Below the pieces are notes generated by a model. That model worked only from the letters and a program-made list of their open reading frames with translations. It was not told the DNA's origin and searched no databases. Below, in pieces: positions 34,641 to 44,700 of a stretch of 64,000 nucleotides of DNA. Position numbers and translations under genes: made by a program. This stretch comes from an uncultured Lachnospiraceae bacterium (GTDB taxonomy: Bacteria; Bacillota; Clostridia; Lachnospirales; Lachnospiraceae), in contig CAMUYQ010000003.1 in the NCBI GenBank assembly GCA_947165025.1, positions 118,747 to 182,746 of the forward strand. The letters are read 5' to 3'. The number at the start of each line of letters is the position of its first letter. The first letter of the stretch is position 1.

Positions 34641-35452
34641 AGAGCGGCTTTCCGGTCTTCAAACACTGCGTGGTATCTGAAGCCGCACTTAAGAAGAAGC
34701 GCTTCAAGACGCGCAAAATCATTACAGAGACTGTCGGTTCTGTGCGCATCACTTCCTATAGTGATAAGCTCACCGCCAAGCTCTTTATATCGAAGCAATA
34801 TGTCCATACAGGGATTCGGCTCGCCGAGTCCCTTTCTGTATCCTGCGGAGTTTGCCTCAAGAGCGATCCCTTTTTCGATGATGAGACGAAGGATGGGATC
34901 GATCAGATCGCCGTAGGCGCTGTATGTAAAGTCCCTGTTTTTGTTAGGGCCGTATCTGACAACATAGTCAAGATGGCCGAGCGTATCAAAATCCGAGAAC
35001 GCTTTTATGTCTTCAAGGGCCTCCGTGAAGTACTGCGCATATGCATCCGCCTCGCTGCGTCCTTCAAAGAACGCGCTGTAGTAGGGGTCCATATGGCCTA
35101 TCGTATGCACGGAACCGATGACGAAGTCAAAATCATATTTCGAAACGTATTCTTCCGACCATTTGCCAAGGTGCGGCTGGAGTCCGAGTTCCACGCCGAA
35201 CAGCAGCTTTATCTTTCCTTCATATTTATCACGGCACTTCAAAAATCCTTCGCGGTAGCTGTCGGTATCCAGGAAGAACTCCGGCACGCCCCCGACTTCC
35301 TTTGCGGGATCGGAAGGATAGTCCTTGTCCATATGCTCTGTAAAGCAAAGGATATCAAGTCCTGATGAGATGGCCTTCTCTATTTGATTTTCCATCGGCT
35401 CATCGCAGTCGGATGAGAACGATGTGTGAACGTGTATGTCTGATCGTATCAT
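34625..35452 (-). CDS. PHP domain phosphatase, HisJ/HisK family (histidinol-phosphatase)
   Basis: 275 residues of the PHP superfamily. Metal motifs: DIHVHTSF at 5-12, CFTEHMD near 36, GVELGLQ near 87, GSVHTIGH near 115, FDTLGHLDYV near 163 and GSDAHRTDS near 241. Trinuclear metal phosphatases of this family release phosphate from histidinol phosphate; no other his genes are near, so this assignment rests on family only. No clear ribosome site before ATG 35452. Promoter at 35495-35523. Overlaps xerD by 16 bases at the 3' ends. Confidence 0.88.
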   Translation of the reverse strand: MIRSDIHVHTSFSSDCDEPMENQIEKAISSGLDILCFTEHMDKDYPSDPAKEVGGVPEFFLDTDSYREGFLKCRDKYEGKIKLLFGVELGLQPHLGKWSEEYVSKYDFDFVIGSVHTIGHMDPYYSAFFEGRSEADAYAQYFTEALEDIKAFSDFDTLGHLDYVVRYGPNKNRDFTYSAYGDLIDPILRLIIEKGIALEANSAGYRKGLGEPNPCMDILLRYKELGGELITIGSDAHRTDSLCNDFARLEALLLKCGFRYHAVFEDRKAALYPLG

Positions 35453-35494
35453 ATGAGTTGTTTCTTAAGCGCAATATCCTGCAGTTACAGCGAG

Positions 35495-35523
35495 AGTATA
35501 CCAAATATTAAATTAACAGGCAA
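35495..35523 (-). promoter_or_regulatory. Promoter of the PHP phosphatase gene
   Basis: Minus strand: TTGCCT (35518-35523), 17-base spacer, TATACT (35495-35500). Confidence 0.68.
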
Positions 35524-35539
35524 TCGCTCCAAAAAGTTG

Positions 35540-35568
35540 TTGTAATTTCCTATTGTTATGTGTAAAAT
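35540..35568 (+). promoter_or_regulatory. gap promoter
   Basis: TTGTAA (35540-35545), 17-base spacer, TAAAAT (35563-35568). It is back to back with the PHP promoter, 17 bases apart, and gives a leader of about 60 bases. Confidence 0.68.
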
Positions 35569-35636
35569 AGGTGTGCTGGTTATTAGAGCGCATTTGCGCT
35601 TTATCACAATAATTCAATGTTTAGGAGGATTTAAAC

Positions 35637-36653
35637 ATGGCAGTAAAAGTAGCAATCAATGGTTTTGGCCGTATCGGTCGTCTTGCATTCAGACAGATGT
35701 TCGGTGCTGAAGGTTTCGAGATCGTAGCTATCAACGATCTTACTTCTCCCGAGATGCTCGCTCACCTTCTTAAGTACGACAGCACACAGGGTCGTTACGC
35801 TCTTTGCGACAAGGTTACATTCGGTGAGGATTCAATCTCTGTTGACGGCAAGAAGATCACTATCTACAAAGAAGCAGATGCTAAGAACCTTCCTTGGGGA
35901 AAGCTTGGTGTTGACGTTGTTCTTGAGTGTACAGGTTTCTACACAAGCAAGGACAAGGCTCAGGCTCATATCGATGCCGGTGCTAAGCACGTAATCATTT
36001 CTGCTCCTGCAGGAAACGATCTTCCTACTATCGTATACAATGTTAACCATCAGTCACTTACAGCTGATGACAAGATCATTTCAGCTGCATCCTGTACAAC
36101 AAACTGCCTTGCTCCCATGGCTAAGGCTCTTAACGACTGCGCACCCATCAAGTCAGGTATCATGTGCACGATCCACGCTTACACAGGTGATCAGATGACT
36201 CTTGACGGACCTCAGAGAAAGGGTGACAAGAGACGTTCACGTGCAGCTGCAGTTAATATCGTTCCTAACTCAACAGGTGCTGCAAAGGCTATCGGCCTTG
36301 TTATCCCTGAGCTCAACGGAAAGCTCATCGGTGCTGCACAGCGTGTACCCACCCCTACAGGTTCAACAACTATCCTTACAGCTGTTGTTGAGGGTAACGT
36401 TACTAAGGAGCAGATCAACGACGCTATGAAGGCTGCTTCAAACGAGAGCTTCGGTTACAACACTGACGAGATCGTATCAAGCGATATCATCGGTATGACA
36501 TACGGCTCACTCTTTGATTCAACTCAGACAATGGTTCTTCCTCTTGATAACGGAACAACTCAGGTTCAGGTTGTATCATGGTATGATAACGAGAACTCAT
36601 ACACAAGCCAGATGGTTCGTACCATCAAGCATTTCGGAAGCCTGCTTAAGTAA
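35637..36653 (+). CDS. gap: Glyceraldehyde-3-phosphate dehydrogenase
   Basis: 338 residues, NAD-dependent, central glycolysis. [12 protein letters not shown] at 8-19 binds [16 protein letters not shown] near 151-163 holds the catalytic Cys; WYDNENSYT near the C-terminus is standard. TAGGAGG precedes the start. Codons are very strongly biased (aag, ctt, gtt, aac), as expected for one of the most abundant proteins. First gene of gap - pgk - tpiA; a hairpin with a T-run follows it. Confidence 0.98.
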   Translation: MAVKVAINGFGRIGRLAFRQMFGAEGFEIVAINDLTSPEMLAHLLKYDSTQGRYALCDKVTFGEDSISVDGKKITIYKEADAKNLPWGKLGVDVVLECTGFYTSKDKAQAHIDAGAKHVIISAPAGNDLPTIVYNVNHQSLTADDKIISAASCTTNCLAPMAKALNDCAPIKSGIMCTIHAYTGDQMTLDGPQRKGDKRRSRAAAVNIVPNSTGAAKAIGLVIPELNGKLIGAAQRVPTPTGSTTILTAVVEGNVTKEQINDAMKAASNESFGYNTDEIVSSDIIGMTYGSLFDSTQTMVLPLDNGTTQVQVVSWYDNENSYTSQMVRTIKHFGSLLK

Positions 36654-36670
36654 TTAATGATACTTAAATA

Positions 36671-36715
36671 ACAGGGGACAAAACGGCACAGGGGACGGTT
36701 CCTTGTGCCGTTTTT
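36671..36715 (+). terminator. REP-like palindrome acting as terminator between gap and pgk
   Basis: ACGGCACA (36683-36690) pairs with TGTGCCGT (36704-36711) around GGGGACGGTTCC, followed by TTTTT. CAGGGGAC occurs twice (36672-36679 and 36689-36696). The GGGGACGGTTCC core matches the REP-like palindromes dispersed in many Firmicutes, so it may be both a mobile repeat and a partial terminator. Confidence 0.65.
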
Positions 36716-36740
36716 AGAGATTATAAACGGAGGAAAAATC

Positions 36741-37973
36741 ATGGCACTTAACAAAAAGAGCGTTGATGATCTTAACGCAAAAGGAAAAAGAGTACTTGTA
36801 AGATGTGATTTTAACGTTCCTTTAAAGGAAGGCAAGATCACGGATGATACACGTATCAAGGCAGCACTTCCTACTATCAACAAGCTGATCGGTGACGGAG
36901 CAAAGGTTATCCTGTGCTCACACCTCGGCAAGGTTAAGGAAGGCCCCAACGAGAAGGAAAGCCTTGCACCTGTTGCAAAGGCTCTTTCCGAAAAGCTCGG
37001 CAAGGAAGTAGTTTTTGTCGGTGACTATAACGTAACCGGACAGGCAGCTACTGATGCTGTTGCAAACATGAAGGACGGCGATGTTGTTCTCCTTCAGAAT
37101 ACACGTTTCCGCGGTAAAGAGGAGACAAAGCCCCAGGAAGCCGGCGAAGCATTTGCAAAGGAACTTGCTGATCTTGCGGATGATTATGTATGCGATGCAT
37201 TCGGATCTGCTCACAGGGCACACGCATCCGTTGCTGTCGTAACGAAGTACATCACTCAGAAGGGCGGAACAAACGCAGTTGGATATCTTATGCAGAAGGA
37301 GATCGATTTCCTTGGTAACGCAGTAGAGAATCCCGTTCGTCCTTTCGTTGCCATCCTTGGCGGAGCTAAGGTTGCAGATAAGCTCAACGTTATCGATAAC
37401 CTTCTCGAGAAGGCAGATACACTCATCATCGGCGGCGGAATGGCATTCACATTCCTGAAGGCAAAGGGATATGAGATAGGTAAGTCTCTCGTTGACAACG
37501 AGAAGATCGATTACTGTAAGGAAATGATGGCTAAGGCTGACAAGCTCGGCAAGAAGCTTCTTCTTCCCGTTGACACGGGTATCGCAAAATCATTCCCGGA
37601 TCCTATCGACGGCCCCGTTGATGTAACCTATGTTGATTCGGACAAGATCCCCGCTGATATGGAAGGTCTTGATATCGGACCGAAGACTCAGGAGCTTTTC
37701 GCAAACGCTGCAAAGGAAGCCAAGACGGTCGTTTGGAACGGACCTATGGGTGTATTCGAGAATCCTACGCTTGCAAAAGGTACCATCGCTGTAGCAAAGG
37801 CTCTCGCAGAGACCGATGCAACAACTATCATCGGTGGCGGTGATTCCGCAGCTGCATGCAACCAGCTTGGATTTGCAGACAAGATGAGCCACATCTCAAC
37901 AGGCGGCGGCGCATCACTCGAATTCCTTGAGGGTAAGGAACTTCCCGGCGTTTATGCAGCGGATGATAAATAA
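36741..37973 (+). CDS. pgk: Phosphoglycerate kinase
   Basis: 410 residues. Makes ATP from 1,3-bisphosphoglycerate in glycolysis. [15 protein letters not shown] at 17-31 is the family signature, [15 protein letters not shown] and [12 protein letters not shown] follow, and the nucleotide loop GGGDSAAA is near 366. ATG 36741 has CGGAGG upstream; an in-frame codon inside the REP-like hairpin is rejected. Highly biased codons. It may depend partly on readthrough of the hairpin after gap. Confidence 0.98.
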   Translation: MALNKKSVDDLNAKGKRVLVRCDFNVPLKEGKITDDTRIKAALPTINKLIGDGAKVILCSHLGKVKEGPNEKESLAPVAKALSEKLGKEVVFVGDYNVTGQAATDAVANMKDGDVVLLQNTRFRGKEETKPQEAGEAFAKELADLADDYVCDAFGSAHRAHASVAVVTKYITQKGGTNAVGYLMQKEIDFLGNAVENPVRPFVAILGGAKVADKLNVIDNLLEKADTLIIGGGMAFTFLKAKGYEIGKSLVDNEKIDYCKEMMAKADKLGKKLLLPVDTGIAKSFPDPIDGPVDVTYVDSDKIPADMEGLDIGPKTQELFANAAKEAKTVVWNGPMGVFENPTLAKGTIAVAKALAETDATTIIGGGDSAAACNQLGFADKMSHISTGGGASLEFLEGKELPGVYAADDK

Positions 37974-37988
37974 ACTATAATGAGTTCG

Positions 37989-38140
37989 CCCCTGCATTGT
38001 GCAGGGAGGGGGACCGTGATTTGTTCTCGTGCGGGCATTCCGCAGGCTCGTTACTTGACGAGGTATTTTCGAGTCTAGTAACGTGAGCACCGAGGACAAT
38101 GAGCGGGAGCGTCCCGAACGAGAATTAATCAGCGGTCGAC
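37989..38140 (+). repeat. Structured intergenic element, copy 2 (between pgk and tpiA)
   Basis: Stacked complementary segments: GACC/GGTC (38012-38015 / 38134-38137), TGATT/AATCA (38017-38021 / 38127-38131), TTCTCGT/ACGAGAA (38024-38030 / 38118-38124), and CGTTACT/AGTAACG (38049-38055 / 38077-38083) closing the apical core 38054-38078. The core differs from copy 1 at one base, while the closing stem differs (CGCT/AGCG in copy 1, TACT/AGTA here) but stays paired. A separate CCCTGC-ATTGT-GCAGGG hairpin precedes it (37990-38006). It ends about 30 bases before the tpiA start. Confidence 0.8.
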
Positions 38141-38169
38141 CGACCGTAAATGATAGAAGGAGAATACAC

Positions 38170-38916
38170 ATGGCAAGAAGAAGAATCATCGCCGGCAACT
38201 GGAAGATGAACAAAACACCGGCCGAGGCAGTTGAACTTTGCAACACACTTAAGGACCTTGTAAAGAACGACAACGTTGACGTTGTATATTGCGTTCCCGC
38301 GATCGACATCGTACCCGTTGTCGAGGCAGTAAAGGGAACAAACGTAAAGGTCGGCGCAGAAAACTTCTATATAGAAGACAAGGGCGCATTCACAGGTGAG
38401 ATCTCAGCTCCGATGCTCAAGGAAGCAGGCGTTGAGTACATCATCATCGGACATTCGGAGAGAAGAGATATCTTCGGCGAGAACGATATCCTTATCAACG
38501 CAAAGGTTAAGAAGGCTTTCGCATCAGGTCTTAAGCCTATCCTCTGCTGCGGAGAGTCACTTGCTCTTCGTAAGGCAGGAACATACAAGGAGTGGATCGC
38601 ACGTCAGATCAAGTGGGATCTCGACGGAGTTACAGCTGATCAGGTTAAGAACCTTGTTATCGCATATGAGCCTATCTGGGCGATCGGAACAGGTGAGACA
38701 GCTACAAGCGATCAGGCTGAGGAAGTCTGCAAGATGATCCGTGAGATAATCGGTCAGATGTATGATGCAGCAACAGCTGATGCTGTACGTATCCAGTACG
38801 GCGGATCCATGAATGCGGGAAATGCCGCAGAGCTCCTTTCAAAGGATAACATTGACGGCGGTCTTATCGGCGGAGCTTCATTAAAGCCCGATTTCGGCCA
38901 GATCGTCAACGCTTAA
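38170..38916 (+). CDS. tpiA: Triosephosphate isomerase
   Basis: 248 residues. Interconverts dihydroxyacetone phosphate and glyceraldehyde-3-phosphate. [13 protein letters not shown] carries catalytic Lys, IIIGHSERR the catalytic His, and [11 protein letters not shown] near 164-174 the catalytic Glu; YGGSMN is the phosphate loop. ATG 38170 has AGAAGGAG upstream; the frame is open 29 codons further into the structured element but without a ribosome site. Third gene of the glycolytic cluster, with copy 2 of the element in its leader. Confidence 0.97.
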   Translation: MARRRIIAGNWKMNKTPAEAVELCNTLKDLVKNDNVDVVYCVPAIDIVPVVEAVKGTNVKVGAENFYIEDKGAFTGEISAPMLKEAGVEYIIIGHSERRDIFGENDILINAKVKKAFASGLKPILCCGESLALRKAGTYKEWIARQIKWDLDGVTADQVKNLVIAYEPIWAIGTGETATSDQAEEVCKMIREIIGQMYDAATADAVRIQYGGSMNAGNAAELLSKDNIDGGLIGGASLKPDFGQIVNA

Positions 38917-38970
38917 CGAGTGATAATTTTTAGATAAGTTAAACAAAATGAAAAGCCTTGAAAGGCACTA

Positions 38971-39018
38971 AAAAAGGGTTTTAATTGGTAATCTTTACTA
39001 GTTGAAACCCTTTTTGTT
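38971..39018 (+). terminator. Probable tpiA terminator
   Basis: AAAAAGGGTTTTAA (38971-38984) pairs with TTGAAACCCTTTTT (39002-39015), loop of 17 bases, T-rich tail. Marks the end of the core chromosome segment before the island. Confidence 0.65.
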
Positions 39019-39038
39019 GTGTTGTATGATGAAGCAAA

Positions 39039-39065
39039 TATCACTTTAAAATATCACTTTTAAGG
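39039..39065 (+). repeat. Left copy of TATCACT-N6-TATCACT
   Basis: TATCACT at 39039-39045 and 39052-39058, six bases apart, followed by AAGG at 39062-39065. The same arrangement stands at 49090-49113. Candidate island end or a conserved piece of recombinase coding sequence. Confidence 0.55.
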
Positions 39066-39077
39066 GCTAAAAAATAA

Positions 39078-39290
39078 GGCTCTGAAAAAAGTGATAGTGA
39101 ATATGTACTGGTAACATTTTTTACTGGAAACTGGTTTGCGGCTAAATGAATTTCAAGTGCTTACTAACGAAAATTTTGACTTTGATAATAAATTGTTAAC
39201 AGTAGAAAAAGCGTTAACCACAAGAATAGCAGAGGGGTTTGAACTGACAGAGGACACAGATATAATACCAACGGAGAAATATATTGGTTA
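39078..39290 (+). pseudogene. Tyrosine recombinase (integrase) remnant, frameshifted
   Basis: Remnant of an integrase catalytic domain. Frame one gives SEKSDSEYVLVTFFTG; a second frame continues LRLNEFQVLTNENFDFDNKLLTVEKALTTR, matching the conserved box around the first catalytic Arg (TGLRxxE...LtxxDiDf). The frames join exactly if 7 bases (39128-39134, the second copy in ACTGG-aa-ACTGG) are removed, so a short duplication caused the frameshift. The N-terminus and the rest of the catalytic domain are missing. It runs into the SGNH hydrolase fragment. Base use is more AT-rich than its neighbours. Confidence 0.6.
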
Positions 39291-39720
39291 TCCAAAACAA
39301 AACCGCCCGGATCTTTTGATTATCATGCTCGGATCTAACGATCTGAAGATCAAGTTTTCGCTTCCGCCGGCTGATATTGTGGGAAGTCTCATAACGATGA
39401 TCATGAAAATAAAAGGATACTGCGATCACTATCTTGCCTGTCCCTATATGAAGATACTGATAATCTCACCTCCCGCATTGTCGGAGCCCTTTGCGGAATC
39501 GTATTTTGTTTCGTTTTTCGGCAAGGACGATTCTGTAGCAAGATCAAAGGAGCTGGCAGAATGGTATAAGCTTGTTGCCAATGAGCATGATTGTTGTTTT
39601 CTGAATGCAACGGAACAGGTGGAGGCAGGGAGCGTCGATCATCTTCATCTGGATCCTAAAGGGCATGCCAGAATGGCGCAGCTTGTTAAAGACAAGATCA
39701 ACGAGATTTTTGCTTCATAA
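39136..39720 (+). CDS. Chimeric open frame: integrase remnant joined to C-terminal part of an SGNH/GDSL hydrolase
   Basis: 194 codons from a TTG without ribosome site. Codons 1-50 are the integrase remnant. From about codon 55 (YPKQNRPDLLIIMLGSNDLK) the frame is the C-terminal two thirds of an SGNH hydrolase: GSND is block III, and DHLHLDPKGH at the end is block V with the catalytic Asp-His. Block I (GDS with the nucleophile Ser) and block II are missing, so it cannot be an active esterase. The shift from AT-rich to typical codon use near 39290-39300 marks the fusion point. Most likely a pseudogene made by the recombination that set the left end of the island. Confidence 0.65.
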   Translation: MRLNEFQVLTNENFDFDNKLLTVEKALTTRIAEGFELTEDTDIIPTEKYIGYPKQNRPDLLIIMLGSNDLKIKFSLPPADIVGSLITMIMKIKGYCDHYLACPYMKILIISPPALSEPFAESYFVSFFGKDDSVARSKELAEWYKLVANEHDCCFLNATEQVEAGSVDHLHLDPKGHARMAQLVKDKINEIFAS

Positions 39721-39743
39721 GGGATAATCTGAAAGGAAACTGA

Positions 39744-41792
39744 ATGAATCAGAAAAGAACCGAAAACTTTATTCTGCTTTTGATAACGTTGGCCTGTGCC
39801 GGCCTGACGATAGAGAGTATCATGCTGAATTGGGAATTCTGGGTACCGCCGCTTGTCATCATCGGAACGATCCTGCTGTGGGTAATGAATGTTCTGTCCA
39901 TCCCGGATTATCCGATACGCAGGGTCGGATATCTGATCTACACCATGTTGACTGTTTTTTTTCACGGAGTACATGAAACAAGTCTCTTTGACGTGGTAGC
40001 TGTCGTCGCACTGGTCATGATAGGATTCTCCTTCTTTGATCAGGTCTATATGATGCACCTGTTTGTTGCGGAATATGTGATCATCATGTGCATGCAGATC
40101 ATGATGGCTCACGGCAGCGGCAGTATCGTATTTGACGGACTGAACATATCCAGAGTCATCCTGCACTTTTCTGTCATCTTTCTGATCTACTTCAGCTGTG
40201 TCAAGGCGATAAGCGACCGGGCGGAGTACAATGACAGCATACAGGATATGAATGTCCGGATCGATCGCAACGAAGCAGATATGGAGGATTTTCTTTCAAA
40301 TATTTCCCACGAGCTCAGGACGCCGATCAATGTCGTTAACGGTATGTCGGATCTTCTGATAAATGAGGGTGTCGGCAGCGAAGCGAACTCGATAAAAAAA
40401 GCGGGAATAAGGCTGGCGTGCCAGGTTGAGGATATCCAGGATTATACAGAGTGTAAGAGACAGAAAGTATTCCTGGAAGAAGATAATTACATGTGCATAT
40501 CCCTTATAAATGATGTAGTCACAAGCTTCCGGCAGTATGATAATACAAAGAATCTGGAAATGGTTGTCGATCTGAGCCCGCAGACTCCGACAATGCTGAG
40601 AGGCGATATTAAAAAGCTTCACAAGATATTCAGACATCTTCTCGAAAATGCTATCAAGTTCACGAGAAAAGGCGGTGTATACGTGAAGATGTTTGCGGAA
40701 TCCACCGATTACGGTGTGAATCTGTGCATCGAGATGACGGATACCGGTATGGGCATGAGCAGGAACGACATCCGGTCTATAAGCGAAGGAATGTATCAGG
40801 CCAATAAAAAGAGAAACCGCAGTTCAGGCGGTATAGGGCTGGGTCTTTATATTGTCCACGGATTTGCTCACAGAATGGGGGGCTTCGTTAAGATCGAAAG
40901 CGAGAGAGGAAACGGTACGACGATAAGAGTCACGATCCCCCAAAAGATTATTGATAAAAAACCATGTCTTTCCCTTGCGGAATCATTTGAGGGAGCTGTT
41001 CTGTTCCATGTCAGACCCGATAAGTACAAAACCCCGAGGCTTCGTGAGTTCTACCGCAATATGGCCGCCAATCTGGCAACAGGAATAAAGGTTCCCCTGT
41101 ATCCTGCCGATACGGTGTATGAGGTTGAACGCTTAAAGGAAAAAATAAGCGCCACCCATGTGTTCATGGGTCAGGAGGAGTATGAGGAAAACAAGGGATA
41201 TTTCGAGGAACTGGCAAAGGAAGATATCATAGTTGTTGTATCGGCTGAGGCGGGATTCGAATTGCCGGAGGGCAGCCGTGTGATACTGATGCCCAAGCCG
41301 CTTTATGCGTACCCCATAATAAAGATCCTAAATGAAGGTCGTAATGTCACGGACATTGAAGACGATGAGAGTCAGGAAAGACCGGTATTCAGGGGCGTGA
41401 AGGCACTTATTGTTGATGATGAGCCGATGAATCTCGTTGTGGCGGCATCGCTCTTCAAGAATTATGAAATGGTAATAGATACCGCGGGAAGCGGTAAGGA
41501 GTCCATTCGAAAATATCGTGACAACGATTACGACATTGTGTTTATGGATCATATGATGCCGGAAATGGACGGTGTGGAGGCCATGCAGAAGATCAAAGCC
41601 GTGGCTGCCGATATGGATAAAAAGGCTGTTGTTGTCGCACTTACCGCAAATGCAGTGTCAGGTGCAAGGGAAATGTTCATCAACGAAGGTTTTGACGGGT
41701 TTATTGCAAAACCGATAAACATAACCGATTTTGAAAGGGTAATGCTGAGAGTCCTTCCCGAAGCAAATGTGAAGGGAGGCGGCAGAGCATGA
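39744..41792 (+). CDS. Hybrid sensor histidine kinase with receiver domain
   Basis: 682 residues. About six hydrophobic segments (8-165) with very short loops form a membrane sensor. HisKA motif NISHELRTPINVV places the acceptor at His189; HATPase has LENAIKFTRKGGV, DTGMGM and GGIGLGLYI. An intervening region (about 405-545) looks like a degenerate receiver (no phospho-Asp seen). The final receiver has DHMMPEMDG with Asp602. AAAGGAAACTG precedes the start. It overlaps the following DegV fusion kinase by 4 bases, so the two are made together and probably act in the same relay. Confidence 0.88.
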   Translation: MNQKRTENFILLLITLACAGLTIESIMLNWEFWVPPLVIIGTILLWVMNVLSIPDYPIRRVGYLIYTMLTVFFHGVHETSLFDVVAVVALVMIGFSFFDQVYMMHLFVAEYVIIMCMQIMMAHGSGSIVFDGLNISRVILHFSVIFLIYFSCVKAISDRAEYNDSIQDMNVRIDRNEADMEDFLSNISHELRTPINVVNGMSDLLINEGVGSEANSIKKAGIRLACQVEDIQDYTECKRQKVFLEEDNYMCISLINDVVTSFRQYDNTKNLEMVVDLSPQTPTMLRGDIKKLHKIFRHLLENAIKFTRKGGVYVKMFAESTDYGVNLCIEMTDTGMGMSRNDIRSISEGMYQANKKRNRSSGGIGLGLYIVHGFAHRMGGFVKIESERGNGTTIRVTIPQKIIDKKPCLSLAESFEGAVLFHVRPDKYKTPRLREFYRNMAANLATGIKVPLYPADTVYEVERLKEKISATHVFMGQEEYEENKGYFEELAKEDIIVVVSAEAGFELPEGSRVILMPKPLYAYPIIKILNEGRNVTDIEDDESQERPVFRGVKALIVDDEPMNLVVAASLFKNYEMVIDTAGSGKESIRKYRDNDYDIVFMDHMMPEMDGVEAMQKIKAVAADMDKKAVVVALTANAVSGAREMFINEGFDGFIAKPINITDFERVMLRVLPEANVKGGGRA

Positions 41793-44700
41793 AGAAAAAC
41801 GGACTGTTCAAAAGATATATTGAGGCCATCAGGGATCATGACAGGGATTTTTCGGAACGGATGTTCCTGATAGTTACGATAATCACCGAGATAGCAGTTA
41901 CCATTGCGCTTATCGGTGACATATACATCGGCGAGAGTCCGGGAGAGATATTAACGGTACTTGCCGTGGTGATCATGGTACCTGCATGCACGCTGACGGG
42001 TTTGTACAAAAACAGGCTCAAGCCGGCTATCAAACTGGTTGTTTTATGCCAGGTGTTCGGTGTTGTTCCGTCACTGTTTTTCTTCGGAGGCAGTCTGAAC
42101 GGAGGGGGATTCCTGTGGATCATCTTCACCTTTATGTATATCGGAATGCTTCTGACGGGAAGATGGAGAACGGTGATGCTGTCAATCCTGTCGGCTCTGA
42201 CTCTTGTCTGTTATCTGGTATCATATTACATCGGTTCGCCACTCTGGGTCCATTCCTTCCGGGAAACCTATGTGGATTCATTTATTTCTGTTCTGCTTGT
42301 GGGATTGGTGTGCTTTGCCATGTCCATGGCACAGTCTGTTCTGTTTAAGAAAGAAAACGACAGAGCTATCAGAGAAGCCGAGAGAGCGGAGGAGCTCACC
42401 CGGGCCCAGAACAGATTTTTCTCAAGTATGAGTCATGAGATACGTACGCCCATCAATTCCATACTCGGACTTAACGAGCTGATCCTCCGTGACGAAAGCG
42501 CTTCGGATGATGTTGTAAGGGATGCAAACGGCATACAGGGAGCAGGCAAACTGCTACTGGCTCTTATAAATGACATCCTGGATTTTTCTAAGATAGAAGC
42601 CGGAAGCATGGATATAGTACCGGTCGATTATAATGTGGGTGATATGCTGTCGGAGATAGTGAACATGATCTGGCACAAGGCACATGAAAAGGGTCTGGGA
42701 TTTGAAGTGAGTGTTGATCCAGAAGTGCCGACCGTCCTCTATGGTGACGAGGTACGCATAAAGCAGCTTATCATAAATCTTCTGAACAATGCAGTGAAGT
42801 ATACGCAGAAGGGACATATAGAGCTTCGTGTTGAGAGTAAGGATATAGATGAGAAGACGGCTGAACTGACGGTTTCCATCGCGGATACCGGAATGGGGAT
42901 CAAAAAAGAGGATATACCGTTCCTGTTTGATGCGTTCAAGCGTGTTGACGAAGGTAAAAATCGTCACATAGAAGGAACCGGACTGGGACTGAGCATTGTA
43001 AAACAGCTTATTGAACTGATGGACGGAACCATCACCGTTAACAGTGTATACGGCGAAGGATCAACATTTACGTTTGTCATAAAGCAGACCGTGACCGATC
43101 ACAGCAAGGTGGGTGAACTGAATATCCACAATCAGCAGACGGTTAAGAGAAGCAACTACGAGAGCAGTTTTCTGGCACCCGAGGTCAGCATTTTGATCGT
43201 TGATGATAATGAGATGAATCTGGAGGTTGAAAAGAGGCTGCTTGCGGATACCGATATGAGTATCTACACGGCTCTTTCCGGACAGGAGGCACTGGAGATG
43301 AGTCTGAAGACTCATTTTGACGCCATATTTATGGATCATCTCATGCCGAAGATGGACGGAATAGAGTGTCTTGACCAGCTCAGAAATCAGGCGGGAGGTC
43401 TGAACAGGACAACCCCTGTTATCGTTCTTACCGCCAACGCCGGCAGTGAGAACAGGGATCTCTACACAAGGGCGGGATTCGACGGATATCTGATCAAGCC
43501 TGTTTCCGGAGAAGCCATGGAGCAGATGCTTATCCGCCATATTTCCGGCGAGAAGATCATCCTAAGATCCGTAATGATAGGTGATGATGAGGAAATACAT
43601 ACCTCCGAGAGATACGCCGATAAGGCTCCTGTCATCATTACATCCACAAGCATGTGCGATCTTCCCGATGCAGTGGTAAGGAAGCTTCATATTCCGATAT
43701 TGCCGTTCGTTATCAAAACAGATGAGGGTGTGTTCAAGGACGGTACTCACATTGATGCCAACGAGCTTATCAGGTATATCAGTGAGGGCAGGGAGGCAAT
43801 CTCGTCTCCTCCGGATGAGGCAGCTTATACTGAATTCTTTGCGGATGTGCTTAAGAGAGCGCATCACGTGATACATATATCTCTGACAACGAGTATGAGT
43901 AAAGACTATCATTTTGCAACAGAGGCGGCAAAATCATTTGATAATGTTACGGTCATCAATTCGGGATGTCTGTCCAGCTCCACCGGTTTACTTGTGCTTA
44001 TTGCTTATAAACTTGCTCAACAGGGCATTCCGGTTCAGGATATCATTTCCGAACTCGAGGAGATAAAATACCGCCTGCGCTGCAGCTTTATTATCGACAC
44101 TACGGAATATATGGCGAATAGGGGACTGATCAGTCAGAGACTTCATAAGATCGCAAAGGCTCTGAACCTTCACCCTATGCTGAGCATCAGAAACGATAAG
44201 AAAGCTATCGGCGGGATATGGTTGGGCCGGACAAAGCGGGCTTACAGAAGATATATCCGCAAAGCACTTCCGCCGGATTTAATACCGGATTCGGATATTG
44301 CTTTTGTTACATACGCTTATCTTCCCGGTGAAACACTTGAGTGGATCGCGGAGGAGATCAGAAAGACAGCTTATTTTGAGCATGTCATATTCCAGCAGGC
44401 TTCTGCCGCCATATCCTCCAACTGCGGCCCCGGAACATTTGGAATACTGTATTTCCTCAAGTCAAACAAGATGTATAATATCGCATCGTATATCGATGAT
44501 GACCGCAGGACGGAAGAGATTGAAGACTCAGAGGAGCCGGAGGAGATTCAGGATGAATTACAGGATGAATCACAGGATGAATTATGGGATATGATCCCGG
44601 ATGAGATCCCGGAGGCTGCCGCAGAAGAAGCAGATACCGTTGAGCCGGAAGGTACAGATAAATGGTATCAGAAGCTTGACTGTATCGATGCCGCTGTTGC

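Noticed and set aside
37990..38006. CCCTGC-ATTGT-GCAGGG as pgk terminator
   Set aside because: Good stem but followed by GGGGG rather than T; treated as part of the element's 5' side.
38083..38169. Upstream in-frame start for tpiA
   Set aside because: It lies within the structured element, has no ribosome site, and adds residues unlike any triosephosphate isomerase; ATG 38170 has AGAAGGAG.
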